Below are positions 1 to 4,662 of a DNA stretch of 7,504 nt, piece after piece; position 1 is the stretch's first letter, and each line of letters begins with the position of its first letter. Origin of the DNA: Betaproteobacteria bacterium (lineage in GTDB: Bacteria; Pseudomonadota; Gammaproteobacteria; Burkholderiales; SG8-39); assembly GCA_007280315.1 (NCBI GenBank), contig QYQC01000259.1:1-7504 (forward strand). The letters are read 5' to 3'. The notes below the pieces were generated by a model. That model was not told where the DNA came from. It searched no databases and worked only from the letters and a program-made list of their open reading frames with translations. A program made the translations under genes and the position numbers.

Positions 1-545
1 CTGGCCCAGAAGCGGCGGCAGTCGGTGCAGGCGCCCAGGCGCTCGCCCTTGTAGGAACTCGGGAGCATCGGCCCGCCGACCAGCTGGATCGCCGGCAGGT
101 CTGCCGACGCCGCGCCCATCAGCTGCGCCGGCACGGTCTTGTCGCAACCGCCGATCAGCACCACCGCGTCCATCGGCTGCGCGCGGACCATTTCCTCCAC
201 GTCCATCGCCATCAGGTTGCGAAACATCATGCTGGTCGGGGACAGAAACACTTCGCCCAGGGAGATCGTGGGGAAGTCGAGCGGCAGGCCGCCGGCGGCG
301 ATGACGCCGCGCTTCACCGCCTCGACCAGTTCGGGAAAATGGCGATGGCAGTTGTTGAAGCCGCTTGCCGTCTGCGCGATGCCGACCACCGGTCGCGCAA
401 GCATTTCTGGCGAAAATCCCATCGACTTGGCAAACGAGCGGCGCAGATAGAGTGAAAAATCGGCGTCGCCGTAGTTGGTGAGGCCTTTCGCGAGCCCTAT
501 GGCCTGCGCTTTTCCGGGACCGGGGCTGCGTTTCTTGGTCTTCAA
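1..545 (-). CDS. IlvD/Edd-family sugar-acid or dihydroxy-acid dehydratase, N-terminal part
   Basis: The visible 181 residues form the N-terminal part of an IlvD/Edd-family Fe-S dehydratase; the rest lies beyond the left edge. Visible motifs are NNCHRHFPELVEAVKRG (Cys66), MDAVVLIGGCDKTVPAQLMG (Cys134) and GACTDCRRFW (Cys173, Cys176). In this family, cysteines at the NNC and GGCDKT positions bind the Fe-S cluster. The GERLGACTDCRRFW block resembles aldonate dehydratases (such as L-arabonate dehydratase) more than biosynthetic IlvD, so a sugar-acid to 2-keto-3-deoxy-acid reaction is the likelier role. Substrate cannot be fixed from this part. No ATG or GTG lies in frame between the upstream stop and the conserved region, so the start is taken as TTG at 545. 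The well-placed ATG at 568 is in another frame and stops after eight residues. Either this is a real TTG start coupled to a mini-ORF or the gene has a frameshift. Confidence 0.9.
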   Translation of the reverse strand, partial: MKTKKRSPGPGKAQAIGLAKGLTNYGDADFSLYLRRSFAKSMGFSPEMLARPVVGIAQTASGFNNCHRHFPELVEAVKRGVIAAGGLPLDFPTISLGEVFLSPTSMMFRNLMAMDVEEMVRAQPMDAVVLIGGCDKTVPAQLMGAASADLPAIQLVGGPMLPSSYKGERLGACTDCRRFWA

Positions 546-568
546 CTGTGTTCCAGTGTGTGTTTCAT
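542..568 (-). other. Upstream mini-ORF (MKHTLEHS) overlapping the dehydratase TTG start
   Basis: The ATG at 568 is preceded on the minus strand by a GGAG-type ribosome-binding site (GGAGACAAG) and encodes eight residues. Its TGA (544-542) overlaps the TTG (545-543) that opens the dehydratase frame. This TTGA stop-start arrangement would allow translational coupling or leader control. The alternative is that the ATG was the true start and an indel split the gene. The residues give no attenuation signature such as a run of one regulatory amino acid. Confidence 0.3.
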
Positions 569-649
569 CTTGTCTCCGCCGAAGGTACGCAGTTTACTCC
601 AGGTACGGCTCGGTCATGCCCCCGCGCAGATCGCGGTCGGCAGGGATGG

Positions 650-676
650 CTATGTGATATCATGATATCACCATAG
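650..676. promoter_or_regulatory. Perfect palindrome, probable operator of the fitAB-type operon
   Basis: Positions 654-671 read GTGATATCATGATATCAC, a perfect 18-bp palindrome made of two tandem TGATATCA units, each itself palindromic. Beyond it, CTATG (650-654) and CATAG (672-676) pair again if one base is bulged, so the whole dyad spans 27 bp. It ends 18 bp before the antitoxin ATG. Ribbon-helix-helix antitoxins such as FitA bind inverted repeats in their own promoters, so autoregulation is the natural reading. TATCAT (658-663) inside it could be a -10 box; no good -35 is visible. Confidence 0.7.
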
Positions 677-694
677 TTCGCAAGGGAGCAATCA

Positions 695-943
695 ATGGTC
701 CAGTTGGTGGTTCGCCAGATTGAAGAAGAGGTGAAGACGCGCCTGAAGCGCCGCGCGGCGAGCCACGGGCGCAGTATGGAAGAGGAAGTGCGGCAGATTC
801 TGCGCAATGCAGTGAAGGATGGCAACCGGCCGATCACCAGGCTGGGATCGCGCATCGCCGCGCGCTTCGGTCCGGACGGATTGACGGCGGATCTGCCCGA
901 ATTGCGCGGACAGCAGGTACGCGCCGCGAATTTCGGCAAATGA
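695..943 (+). CDS. fitA: FitA-like ribbon-helix-helix antitoxin
   Basis: This 82-residue protein has the layout of FitA/StbC-type antitoxins. The N-terminal ribbon-helix-helix DNA-binding domain (about residues 2-42, VQLVVRQIEEEVKTRLKRRA then HGRSMEEEVRQILRNAV) is followed by a tail (about 50-80, GSRIAARFG ... ELRGQQVRAANF) of the kind that binds and blocks the PIN toxin. By family knowledge it neutralises the toxin encoded next and represses the operon by binding the palindrome at 654-671. GGGAG at 684-688 is a good ribosome-binding site six bases before the ATG. Its TGA overlaps the toxin ATG (ATGA, 940-943), which implies translational coupling. Family assignment is firm; that the pair is active is inferred. 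Confidence 0.9.
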   Translation: MVQLVVRQIEEEVKTRLKRRAASHGRSMEEEVRQILRNAVKDGNRPITRLGSRIAARFGPDGLTADLPELRGQQVRAANFGK

Positions 944-1368
944 TCATCCTCGACACCAACGTGCTTTCGGCGCTGATGCGCAATCCACCGGACGCTGCGG
1001 TCGTGGCGTGGCTGGATCTCCAGGCGGCTGAATCGATCTGGATAACCAGCGTTACCCTGTTCGAGACACAGCTCGGCCTCGCATTGCTTCCAAAAGGCCG
1101 AAGGCGGAAAGCCCTGGAAGCTGCGTTTGCGCGAACGCTGTCAGAGGACCTGGAGAACCGCGTGCTGGATTTCGACAGCGCCGCCGCGGCCGAAGCCGCC
1201 GCGCTGGCGGCCATGCGCCAGAAAGCCGGACGCCCGGTGGATGTGCGCGACACGCTGATCGCGGGCATCGCACTTGCGCGCCGCGCCACGCTCGCCACCC
1301 GCAACGAGCGGCATTTTCAGGGCCTGAAGCTGCGGCTGGTCAACCCGTGGAAACATCCGGCCGGGTAA
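940..1368 (+). CDS. fitB: FitB/VapC-type PIN-domain toxin ribonuclease
   Basis: This 142-residue PIN-domain protein has the expected family length. It starts with MIILDTNVLSALM, giving the first catalytic Asp5. Glu42 lies in TSVTLFETQLGL and Asp104 in VDVRDTLIAGIALA, with Asp101 nearby. The closing motif is ATRNERHF (Asn122), followed by the usual hydrophobic NPW segment. These acidic residues coordinate Mg2+/Mn2+ in PIN nucleases, so the active site looks intact. By family knowledge it would be an RNA-cleaving toxin held inactive by the antitoxin encoded just upstream; the RNA target cannot be read from sequence. The ORF overlaps the antitoxin gene by four bases and ends next to a GC-rich inverted repeat. 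It could serve genome stabilisation or a stress response. Confidence 0.92.
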   Translation: MIILDTNVLSALMRNPPDAAVVAWLDLQAAESIWITSVTLFETQLGLALLPKGRRRKALEAAFARTLSEDLENRVLDFDSAAAAEAAALAAMRQKAGRPVDVRDTLIAGIALARRATLATRNERHFQGLKLRLVNPWKHPAG

Positions 1369-1401
1369 CCGACGGCGCCGCCACGGCGGGACCCTGGCCG
1401 G
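1357..1401. terminator. GC-rich imperfect hairpin at the end of fitB
   Basis: CCGGCCGGGT (1357-1366) pairs imperfectly (one bulge) with ACCCTGGCCGG (1391-1401), and an inner CGCCG/CGGCG stem (1376-1380 with 1384-1388) can form inside. It begins within the last codons of fitB. No T-run follows, so it is at best a weak or Rho-assisted end, or simply GC-rich sequence. Confidence 0.2.
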
Positions 1402-1500
1402 TAATGCCGTCAGCCTCAAGGGCACCGACTGTCTAACGCTAGTCACGACTCGATCTGGCAGGCGACGCCCGCTTGCGACGGTAGACAACCGGCAGACCCA

Positions 1501-1719
1501 TCAGCCGCGCCGGGCTTTGGCGAGCACCTCGTCTCGAGAAATCACATCGTCGGGACTGCGCTCATGCTCGGCTAGGCGCTCGTCAATCATCGCGCGATGG
1601 GCGTCCCCCAATGGCACAGACGATGATTCTTTGACTAGGCTCGCCCAAATGATTTCGACTATGCGCAGGCGCGCTTCAGCAGGAAGCTTAAGGATTTCGG
1701 CAACGTCGGTATCACTCAT
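1501..1719 (-). CDS. Addiction-module antitoxin (PF09720/TIGR02574-like), apparently orphan
   Basis: This 72-residue acidic protein opens with DVAEILKLPAEARLRIVEIIWASL, the helical signature of the 'putative addiction module component' family, and ends with SPDDVISRDEVLAKAR, the usual C-terminal segment. Members normally sit just upstream of a RelE/ParE-type toxin gene and neutralise it. Here the minus-strand DNA after the stop (1500 down to 1369) has no full toxin ORF and then meets the end of the convergent fitB, so the antitoxin looks solitary. ATG 1719 is the only sensible start, with only a distant AGG as ribosome-binding site. It may be a relic of a degraded module or an 'anti-addiction' gene that counters a toxin encoded elsewhere. 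Family assignment is good; present function is unknown. Confidence 0.8.
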   Translation of the reverse strand: MSDTDVAEILKLPAEARLRIVEIIWASLVKESSSVPLGDAHRAMIDERLAEHERSPDDVISRDEVLAKARRG

Positions 1720-1767
1720 GATGGTTAGCCTGCAACTATTGATCCGAGCGCGCTAAGGTCTGCGCTC

Positions 1768-1820
1768 AGGCGACGGCCGGCACGCTCGACGCAAAGCACA
1801 CTGCTGGCGGCCGGTCGCCT
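1768..1820. repeat. Imperfect inverted repeat downstream of the DUF5615 gene
   Basis: AGGCGACGGCCG (1768-1779) and CGGCCGGTCGCCT (1808-1820) are complementary apart from one extra base, separated by about 28 bases. The pair lies just past the stop of the minus-strand DUF5615 gene and before the orphan antitoxin. It could form a transcript-end structure for the DUF433/DUF5615 pair, but the long loop and missing T-run make this weak. Confidence 0.25.
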
Positions 1821-1831
1821 GCAGCGCGCGG

Positions 1832-2155
1832 TTATTCTTCAACACGAATCAACTGCCCAGGTCGGACGGTCGCGATCGCGGTCAACCCAGCGGGAACAAG
1901 AGGCAGCAGGTCTTCGAGCGCATTACTCGCCGCGCAAAGCACGACCACACCAAGACGCCGCTTCGAGATGTTCTGCTGAAACCCGAGATTCTGGTCACCG
2001 GTCAAAAACACGGAGAACCCGGCGTCCTCGGCTTGCGTGAGCAATGCACCGTTCTTGAGACCTGCCCACGATTCTTGCTGCACCGTACGAGCGTCGTGGC
2101 CGACCAAGTACGGCGCTAGCTGCCGAAAAAGCTGCTCATCAAGCAGAATGCGCAA
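1832..2155 (-). CDS. DUF5615 PIN-like protein, probable toxin
   Basis: Read from TTG at 2155, the protein is 107 residues and starts MRILLDEQLFRQLAPYL, the canonical opening of DUF5615 PIN-like proteins. It carries Asp6-Glu7, SWAGLKNGALLTQAE (about 29-43), and FLTGDQNLGFQQN with Asp54, Asn56 and Gln60. These are the acidic and polar positions expected of the PIN-like fold; nuclease activity is inferred from the fold, not shown. An ATG at 2215 is in frame but would add 20 residues without family match and a 77-base overlap with the preceding gene, so TTG is preferred even though no clear ribosome-binding site is seen. The 17-base overlap with the DUF433 gene points to translational coupling. 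DUF433 and DUF5615 genes are commonly paired as antitoxin and toxin. Confidence 0.85.
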   Translation of the reverse strand: MRILLDEQLFRQLAPYLVGHDARTVQQESWAGLKNGALLTQAEDAGFSVFLTGDQNLGFQQNISKRRLGVVVLCAASNALEDLLPLVPAGLTAIATVRPGQLIRVEE

Positions 2156-2363
2156 GAGTACTGACGGCTTCGTGAGCCGCTTCCAACGACGCGACCGCTT
2201 GCTCTCGGGAAACACTCGGAAACGAGTCGAGAAACTCGTCGAGACTGTGGTTTCGTTCGAGGTAGTCGATCAGGTTGCGGAACGGCACGCGCGTCCCGAC
2301 AAACACGGGCGTGCCGCCCAGAATATCTGGATCACTGTGAACAACCGGCACGGTGTTTGGCAT
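2139..2363 (-). CDS. DUF433 (VapB45-like) antitoxin
   Basis: This 74-residue protein has the classic DUF433 pattern: VHSDPDILGGTPVFVGTRVP (about 8-27), then FRNLIDYLERNHSLDEFLDSFPSVSREQAVASL (about 28-60), a short beta segment followed by a winged-helix-like DNA-binding region. The family acts as the antitoxin and likely autorepressor for PIN-like DUF5615 partners, and such a partner overlaps its 3' end here. The frame stays open upstream to 2417, but ATG 2363 gives the conserved family N-terminus and has a purine-rich GAGAGATCGAG stretch before it. TAGAAT (minus strand, 2389-2384) could be a -10 box; no matching -35 is evident. Confidence 0.88.
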   Translation of the reverse strand: MPNTVPVVHSDPDILGGTPVFVGTRVPFRNLIDYLERNHSLDEFLDSFPSVSREQAVASLEAAHEAVSTLAHSA

Positions 2364-2423
2364 CTCGATCTCTCTGTTTGTCGATTCTAGCTCAGTGCCC
2401 GCGTTGAGGCATAACAAGAAGTC

Positions 2424-2463
2424 GCCCCCCTAAACGGGGCCTTATAAGACCCCACCATTGGGG
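2424..2463. repeat. Two adjacent small GC hairpins upstream of the DUF433 gene
   Basis: GCCCC (2424-2428) pairs with GGGGC (2436-2440), and CCCCA (2450-2454) pairs with TGGGG (2459-2463). A palindromic CTTATAAG (2441-2448) lies between them. The cluster is upstream of the minus-strand DUF433/DUF5615 genes and could be part of their promoter-operator region or an end signal for transcription from the other side. No function is demonstrated. Confidence 0.3.
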
Positions 2464-2481
2464 CCTGGCACAGCCAGATTA

Positions 2482-2516
2482 CGCTCAAGTCGTAGTTTCC
2501 TCAATCACCTTGAGCG
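2482..2516. repeat. 8-bp inverted repeat
   Basis: CGCTCAAG (2482-2489) and CTTGAGCG (2509-2516) are perfect inverted copies with a 19-base spacer. It may be a protein-binding dyad or a chance occurrence; nothing flanking it resembles insertion-sequence ends or target duplications. Confidence 0.3.
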
Positions 2517-2642
2517 AGACAGGCACCACCTGGGAATATCATGCCGTAACGGTGCAACGAGCGACTTCTATCGAGGAAAATTGCAATGGCCGGTTCTTGG
2601 CCGGTTGCGCCCCACAAGTCCTGATCGGATCGAATACCTTTC

Positions 2643-2774
2643 ATGTCCCAACTAGCGCAACTGACGCAAGTCGACCACTTGGTCGGTGACATCAACTCGG
2701 CAATCGAAAAACATTTTCAAATTCCCGCAGGGCGACAACTCGAAACTATTCAGAAAGTCCGCAGTCCGCTCTAA
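2643..2774 (+). CDS. Possible 43-residue small protein or gene remnant
   Basis: The ATG at 2643 opens 43 codons, starting MSQLAQLTQVDHLVGDINSA and ending with TAA at 2772-2774. The stop overlaps by two bases the stop codon of the convergent LysR gene. The predicted peptide is mostly helical and polar, with no signal peptide or membrane segment. No clear ribosome-binding site precedes it. I do not recognise a family. It could be a small protein, the N-terminal stub of a truncated gene, or chance. Confidence 0.22.
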   Translation: MSQLAQLTQVDHLVGDINSAIEKHFQIPAGRQLETIQKVRSPL

Positions 2775-3679
2775 GCCTGCTCAGCATACAACTCCGCCAT
2801 CATCTCGCGCAGCCAGCGGTTGGCCGGGTCCTGGTGGAAACGCTGGTGCCAGTGCAGCCTCACTTCGAAGCTGGGCATGTGTAACGGCAGCTTCAGCACC
2901 TTGAAGCTGCCCAGCCCGGCGAACACCGCGGCGACGCGCGAGGGCACGGTGACGATGAGGTCGGTGCGCGCCAGGATCATCGGCACCACCAGGAAGTGCG
3001 GCACGCGCGCCGCGATGCGTGCGCTCAGGCGTTCCCTCACAAACGTCTCCTCGATCACCTGGTGGCCGGTACCGGCGTAGGACACCAGCACATGCGACGC
3101 GGCGCGGAACTGTTTCGCGCTGATGCCGGCGCCGGTCAGCGGGTGGTCGGCGCGCAGCATGCAAACGTAATGCTCGCGGAACAACGTCTGCGCACGCATG
3201 CCCTTGGTCAGCCCGGGAAGGAAGCCGACCGCCAGATCGAGCTCGCCCGACTCCAGCGCCGCGTGCACCTCCTTGATCGGAATCCGCACCACCTCGATCC
3301 TGACACCGGGTGCATCGCGCTTGACGCGCTCGAGCAGGTCCGGCAGAAACACCATCTCCCCGATGTCCGACATGTAAAAACGAAATGTAGTGCCGGAACT
3401 GCGCGGATCGAAACCGGCGTGCTGCGCCAGCGCGCCCTGGATCAGCCGCAGCGATTCGCGCACCGGCTGTGCCAGCTGCAGCGCGAAGGGCGTCGGGCGC
3501 ATGCCGCGCGGGGTGCGCACAAACAGCGGGTCGTCGAACAGCTGCCGCAGCCGCGCGAGCGCATTGCTCATCGCCGGCTGCGACAGCCCGACGCGCTCGC
3601 CGGCGATGGTAACGCTGCCCTCGGTCGCGATCGCGTCGAACACGCGCAGCAGGTTCAGGTCGAGGTCTGTTATATTCAT
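2771..3679 (-). CDS. LysR-type transcriptional regulator, NahR/DntR/LinR group
   Basis: This 302-residue protein has the standard LysR length and layout. The N-terminal winged helix-turn-helix (about 5-65: DLDLNLLRVFDAI, then VGLSQPAMSNALARLRQLF and DPLFVRTPRGM) is followed by a periplasmic-binding-protein-like effector domain. YMSDIGEMVFLPDLLERV (102-119), LFREHYVCMLRADHPLTG (166-183), VPHFLVVPMILARTDLIVTVP (226-246) and the C-terminal LHWHQRFHQDPANRWLRE are hallmarks of the NahR/DntR/LinR subgroup, which senses aromatic acids such as salicylate. It is divergent from the oxidoreductase operon, so it probably controls that operon in response to its aromatic or 2-oxoacid substrate. Start choice is uncertain: ATG 3679 fits the family, while in-frame ATGs at 3697 and 3706 add AT-rich-encoded residues. 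None has a strong ribosome-binding site, and 3679 lies almost at the predicted transcript start. Confidence 0.93.
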   Translation of the reverse strand: MNITDLDLNLLRVFDAIATEGSVTIAGERVGLSQPAMSNALARLRQLFDDPLFVRTPRGMRPTPFALQLAQPVRESLRLIQGALAQHAGFDPRSSGTTFRFYMSDIGEMVFLPDLLERVKRDAPGVRIEVVRIPIKEVHAALESGELDLAVGFLPGLTKGMRAQTLFREHYVCMLRADHPLTGAGISAKQFRAASHVLVSYAGTGHQVIEETFVRERLSARIAARVPHFLVVPMILARTDLIVTVPSRVAAVFAGLGSFKVLKLPLHMPSFEVRLHWHQRFHQDPANRWLREMMAELYAEQA

Positions 3680-3683
3680 AATC

Positions 3684-3695
3684 GATATGTATATC
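3684..3695. promoter_or_regulatory. AT-rich dyad between lysR and padE, candidate LysR-binding site
   Basis: GATAT (3684-3688) and ATATC (3691-3695) are inverted around GT in an AT-rich patch (about 3670-3710) that stands out from the GC-rich surroundings. It lies just upstream of the predicted padE -35 and overlaps the predicted lysR -10. That is where LysR regulators typically bind to activate the divergent operon and repress themselves. I see no textbook T-N11-A box centred on it, so the exact site is uncertain. Confidence 0.45.
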
Positions 3696-3717
3696 ATATT
3701 CTTCATCAATTTGACAA
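3688..3717 (-). promoter_or_regulatory. Predicted sigma70-type promoter for the LysR gene
   Basis: On the minus strand, TTGTCA (3717-3712) is followed after 18 bases by TATACA (3693-3688). This predicts a transcript start near 3681, only one or two bases before the ATG at 3679, so the mRNA may be nearly leaderless. That agrees with the absence of a ribosome-binding site. The -35 box overlaps the padE -35 on the opposite strand. Confidence 0.4.
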
Positions 3718-3739
3718 ATGGCTGCTCCACGCCTAATCT
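3711..3739 (+). promoter_or_regulatory. Predicted sigma70 promoter of the pad-like operon
   Basis: A consensus -35 TTGACA (3711-3716) is separated by exactly 17 bases from TAATCT (3734-3739), a good -10. The predicted start is near 3746, giving a leader of about 50 bases before padE. It faces away from lysR, and the AT-rich dyad lies immediately upstream, so LysR-type activation here is plausible. Confidence 0.6.
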
Positions 3740-3756
3740 CGTTTTACAGGAGGCTT

Positions 3757-3776
3757 GCAACGGCCTGGGTCGTTGC
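3757..3776 (+). other. Small hairpin in the padE leader
   Basis: GCAACG (3757-3762) and CGTTGC (3771-3776) form a six-base-pair stem with an eight-base loop, between the predicted transcript start and the padE ribosome-binding site. A strong AGGAGG (3748-3753) just before it has no suitably spaced ATG. It may affect mRNA stability or translation, or mean nothing. Confidence 0.25.
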
Positions 3777-3796
3777 GGGCGCCACGAGGAGAAATC

Positions 3797-4369
3797 ATGT
3801 ACGAAATCCGCATCCACGGCCGCGGCGGCCAGGGCGCCGTAATGGCGGGCGGCATCCTCGCCACCGCGCTGGTGCTCGAAGGCAAGTACGTAGTCGCGGT
3901 GCCGTCTTTTGGTTTCGAGCGCCGCGGCGCCCCGGTATCGAGCTTCCTGCGCTTCGACGAGCGCGAAATCCGCCAGATGACCAACATCTATCGCCCCGAC
4001 TGCGTGCTGTGCATCGATCCGACCGTGGCGCGCGCGGTAAACGTGTTCGAAGGCGTCAGGGACGGCGCCGTGCTGGTGCAGACCACGGGCAAGCCGCTCG
4101 GCGATTTTCAGCTGCCGCCGCAGGTCGCGACAGTCGGGTTGTGCGATGCGGTTGCTATCGCCCTCGATATTTTCAAGCGCTCGATCACCAACACCATCAT
4201 GCTCGGGGCGTTTGCGCGCACCACCGGCCTGGTGTCGCTGGAATCGCTGCAGGCGGCGATCCGGAAGTCGGATTTTCGCGACGCCGGACTGAAACAGAAC
4301 ATGGCTGCACTCGAGCGCGGCTTCGAGGCGACCGAGGTGCACCAGATTGAACGAATGGCGGCGGCATGA
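3797..4369 (+). CDS. padE: 2-oxoacid oxidoreductase gamma subunit (PadE/PorG-like)
   Basis: This 190-residue protein is the gamma subunit of a CoA-dependent 2-oxoacid oxidoreductase. It starts MYEIRIHGRGGQGAVMAGGI, with the GRGGQG signature at 8-13 of the gamma domain. Further family segments are VPSFGFERRGAPVSSFLRF, the acidic DCVLCIDPT strand, and the C-terminal ITNTIMLGAFARTTGLVSLESL. In pyruvate:ferredoxin oxidoreductases this domain helps bind CoA. The ATG at 3797 has AGGAG (3787-3791) at five bases and gives the usual N-terminus; an in-frame TTG at 3755 would add 14 unrelated residues and is rejected. The delta-subunit ATG overlaps its stop (ATGA). Being first in the operon and followed by delta then alpha matches the padEFG order of phenylglyoxylate oxidoreductase. 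Family is firm; substrate is inferred from context. Confidence 0.92.
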   Translation: MYEIRIHGRGGQGAVMAGGILATALVLEGKYVVAVPSFGFERRGAPVSSFLRFDEREIRQMTNIYRPDCVLCIDPTVARAVNVFEGVRDGAVLVQTTGKPLGDFQLPPQVATVGLCDAVAIALDIFKRSITNTIMLGAFARTTGLVSLESLQAAIRKSDFRDAGLKQNMAALERGFEATEVHQIERMAAA

Positions 4370-4662
4370 GCACGAGCCAGCAAGCCTACCCGATGTTCGA
4401 CGCGTCGACGATTCCGGACGACCTGTGCCCGATCGCGACCAAACCCACGCCGATGCTCCCCGGGGACTGGCGCAGCATGCGCCCGGTGGTGGACCGCGCC
4501 AAATGCGTCAAATGCGCCGTCTGCTGGCTCTATTGCCCGGTGCAGTGCGTGGTGGAGAAGCGCGCCTGGTTCGACTTCAATCTCGCAACCTGCAAAGGCT
4601 GCGGCATCTGCGCCACCGAATGCCCGCAGCGCGCCATCGCCATGATCCTGGAGACTGCATGA
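4366..4662 (+). CDS. padF: 2-oxoacid oxidoreductase delta subunit, 2[4Fe-4S] ferredoxin (PadF/PorD-like)
   Basis: This 98-residue ferredoxin-type subunit has two complete cluster motifs: Cys47-x2-Cys50-x2-Cys53-x3-Cys57-Pro and Cys76-x2-Cys79-x2-Cys82-x3-Cys86-Pro. They should hold two [4Fe-4S] clusters that carry electrons from the TPP site. The N-terminal 40 residues (with TPMLPGDWRSMRPVVD) match the delta-subunit extension rather than a free ferredoxin; this segment docks against the catalytic subunits in related enzymes. An extra Cys61 follows the first motif. The gene overlaps its neighbours by four bases on both sides (4366-4369 and 4659-4662), a sign of tightly coupled subunit synthesis. 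It is cytoplasmic, with no signal peptide. Confidence 0.93.
   Translation: MSTSQQAYPMFDASTIPDDLCPIATKPTPMLPGDWRSMRPVVDRAKCVKCAVCWLYCPVQCVVEKRAWFDFNLATCKGCGICATECPQRAIAMILETA

Larger units (their letters stand above)
2418..2770. other. Gene-poor, less GC-rich stretch with hairpins and short ORFs
   Basis: About 350 bp between the DUF433 gene and the regulator contain no gene I recognise. Composition is visibly closer to even AT/GC than either flank. It holds two small GC hairpins near 2424-2463, an 8-bp inverted repeat at 2482-2516, a 43-codon ORF (2643-2774), and a second frame open from 2408 to 2689 without a good start. The latter reads protein-like (ITLSETGTTWEYHAVTVQ, then CNGRFLAGCAPQVLIGS) but matches no family I know. 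A decayed gene or a former insertion site fits best. Confidence 0.5.

Noticed and set aside
139..450. Plus-strand ORF of 103 codons inside the dehydratase region
   Set aside because: The minus strand there carries unmistakable IlvD/Edd motifs.
2458..2695. Overlapping 60-70 codon ORFs on both strands in the gene-poor segment
   Set aside because: No family resemblance, no ribosome-binding sites and mutually conflicting frames; described as part of the unassigned stretch instead.
2996..3736. Plus-strand ORF of 246 codons opposite lysR
   Set aside because: It is low-complexity Arg/His/Gln-rich antisense translation; the lysR reading explains the region.
3755..3796. Upstream TTG start for padE adding 14 residues
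   Set aside because: The AGGAGG lies only one base before it, and the added residues are not part of the family N-terminus; ATG 3797 has a correctly spaced AGGAG.
3680..4342. Continuation of the LysR frame upstream on the minus strand, giving an apparent 523-residue protein
   Set aside because: The extra N-terminal part is the antisense of padE and shows no domain; high-GC DNA often leaves such frames open. LysR homology begins at MNITDLDLNLL.
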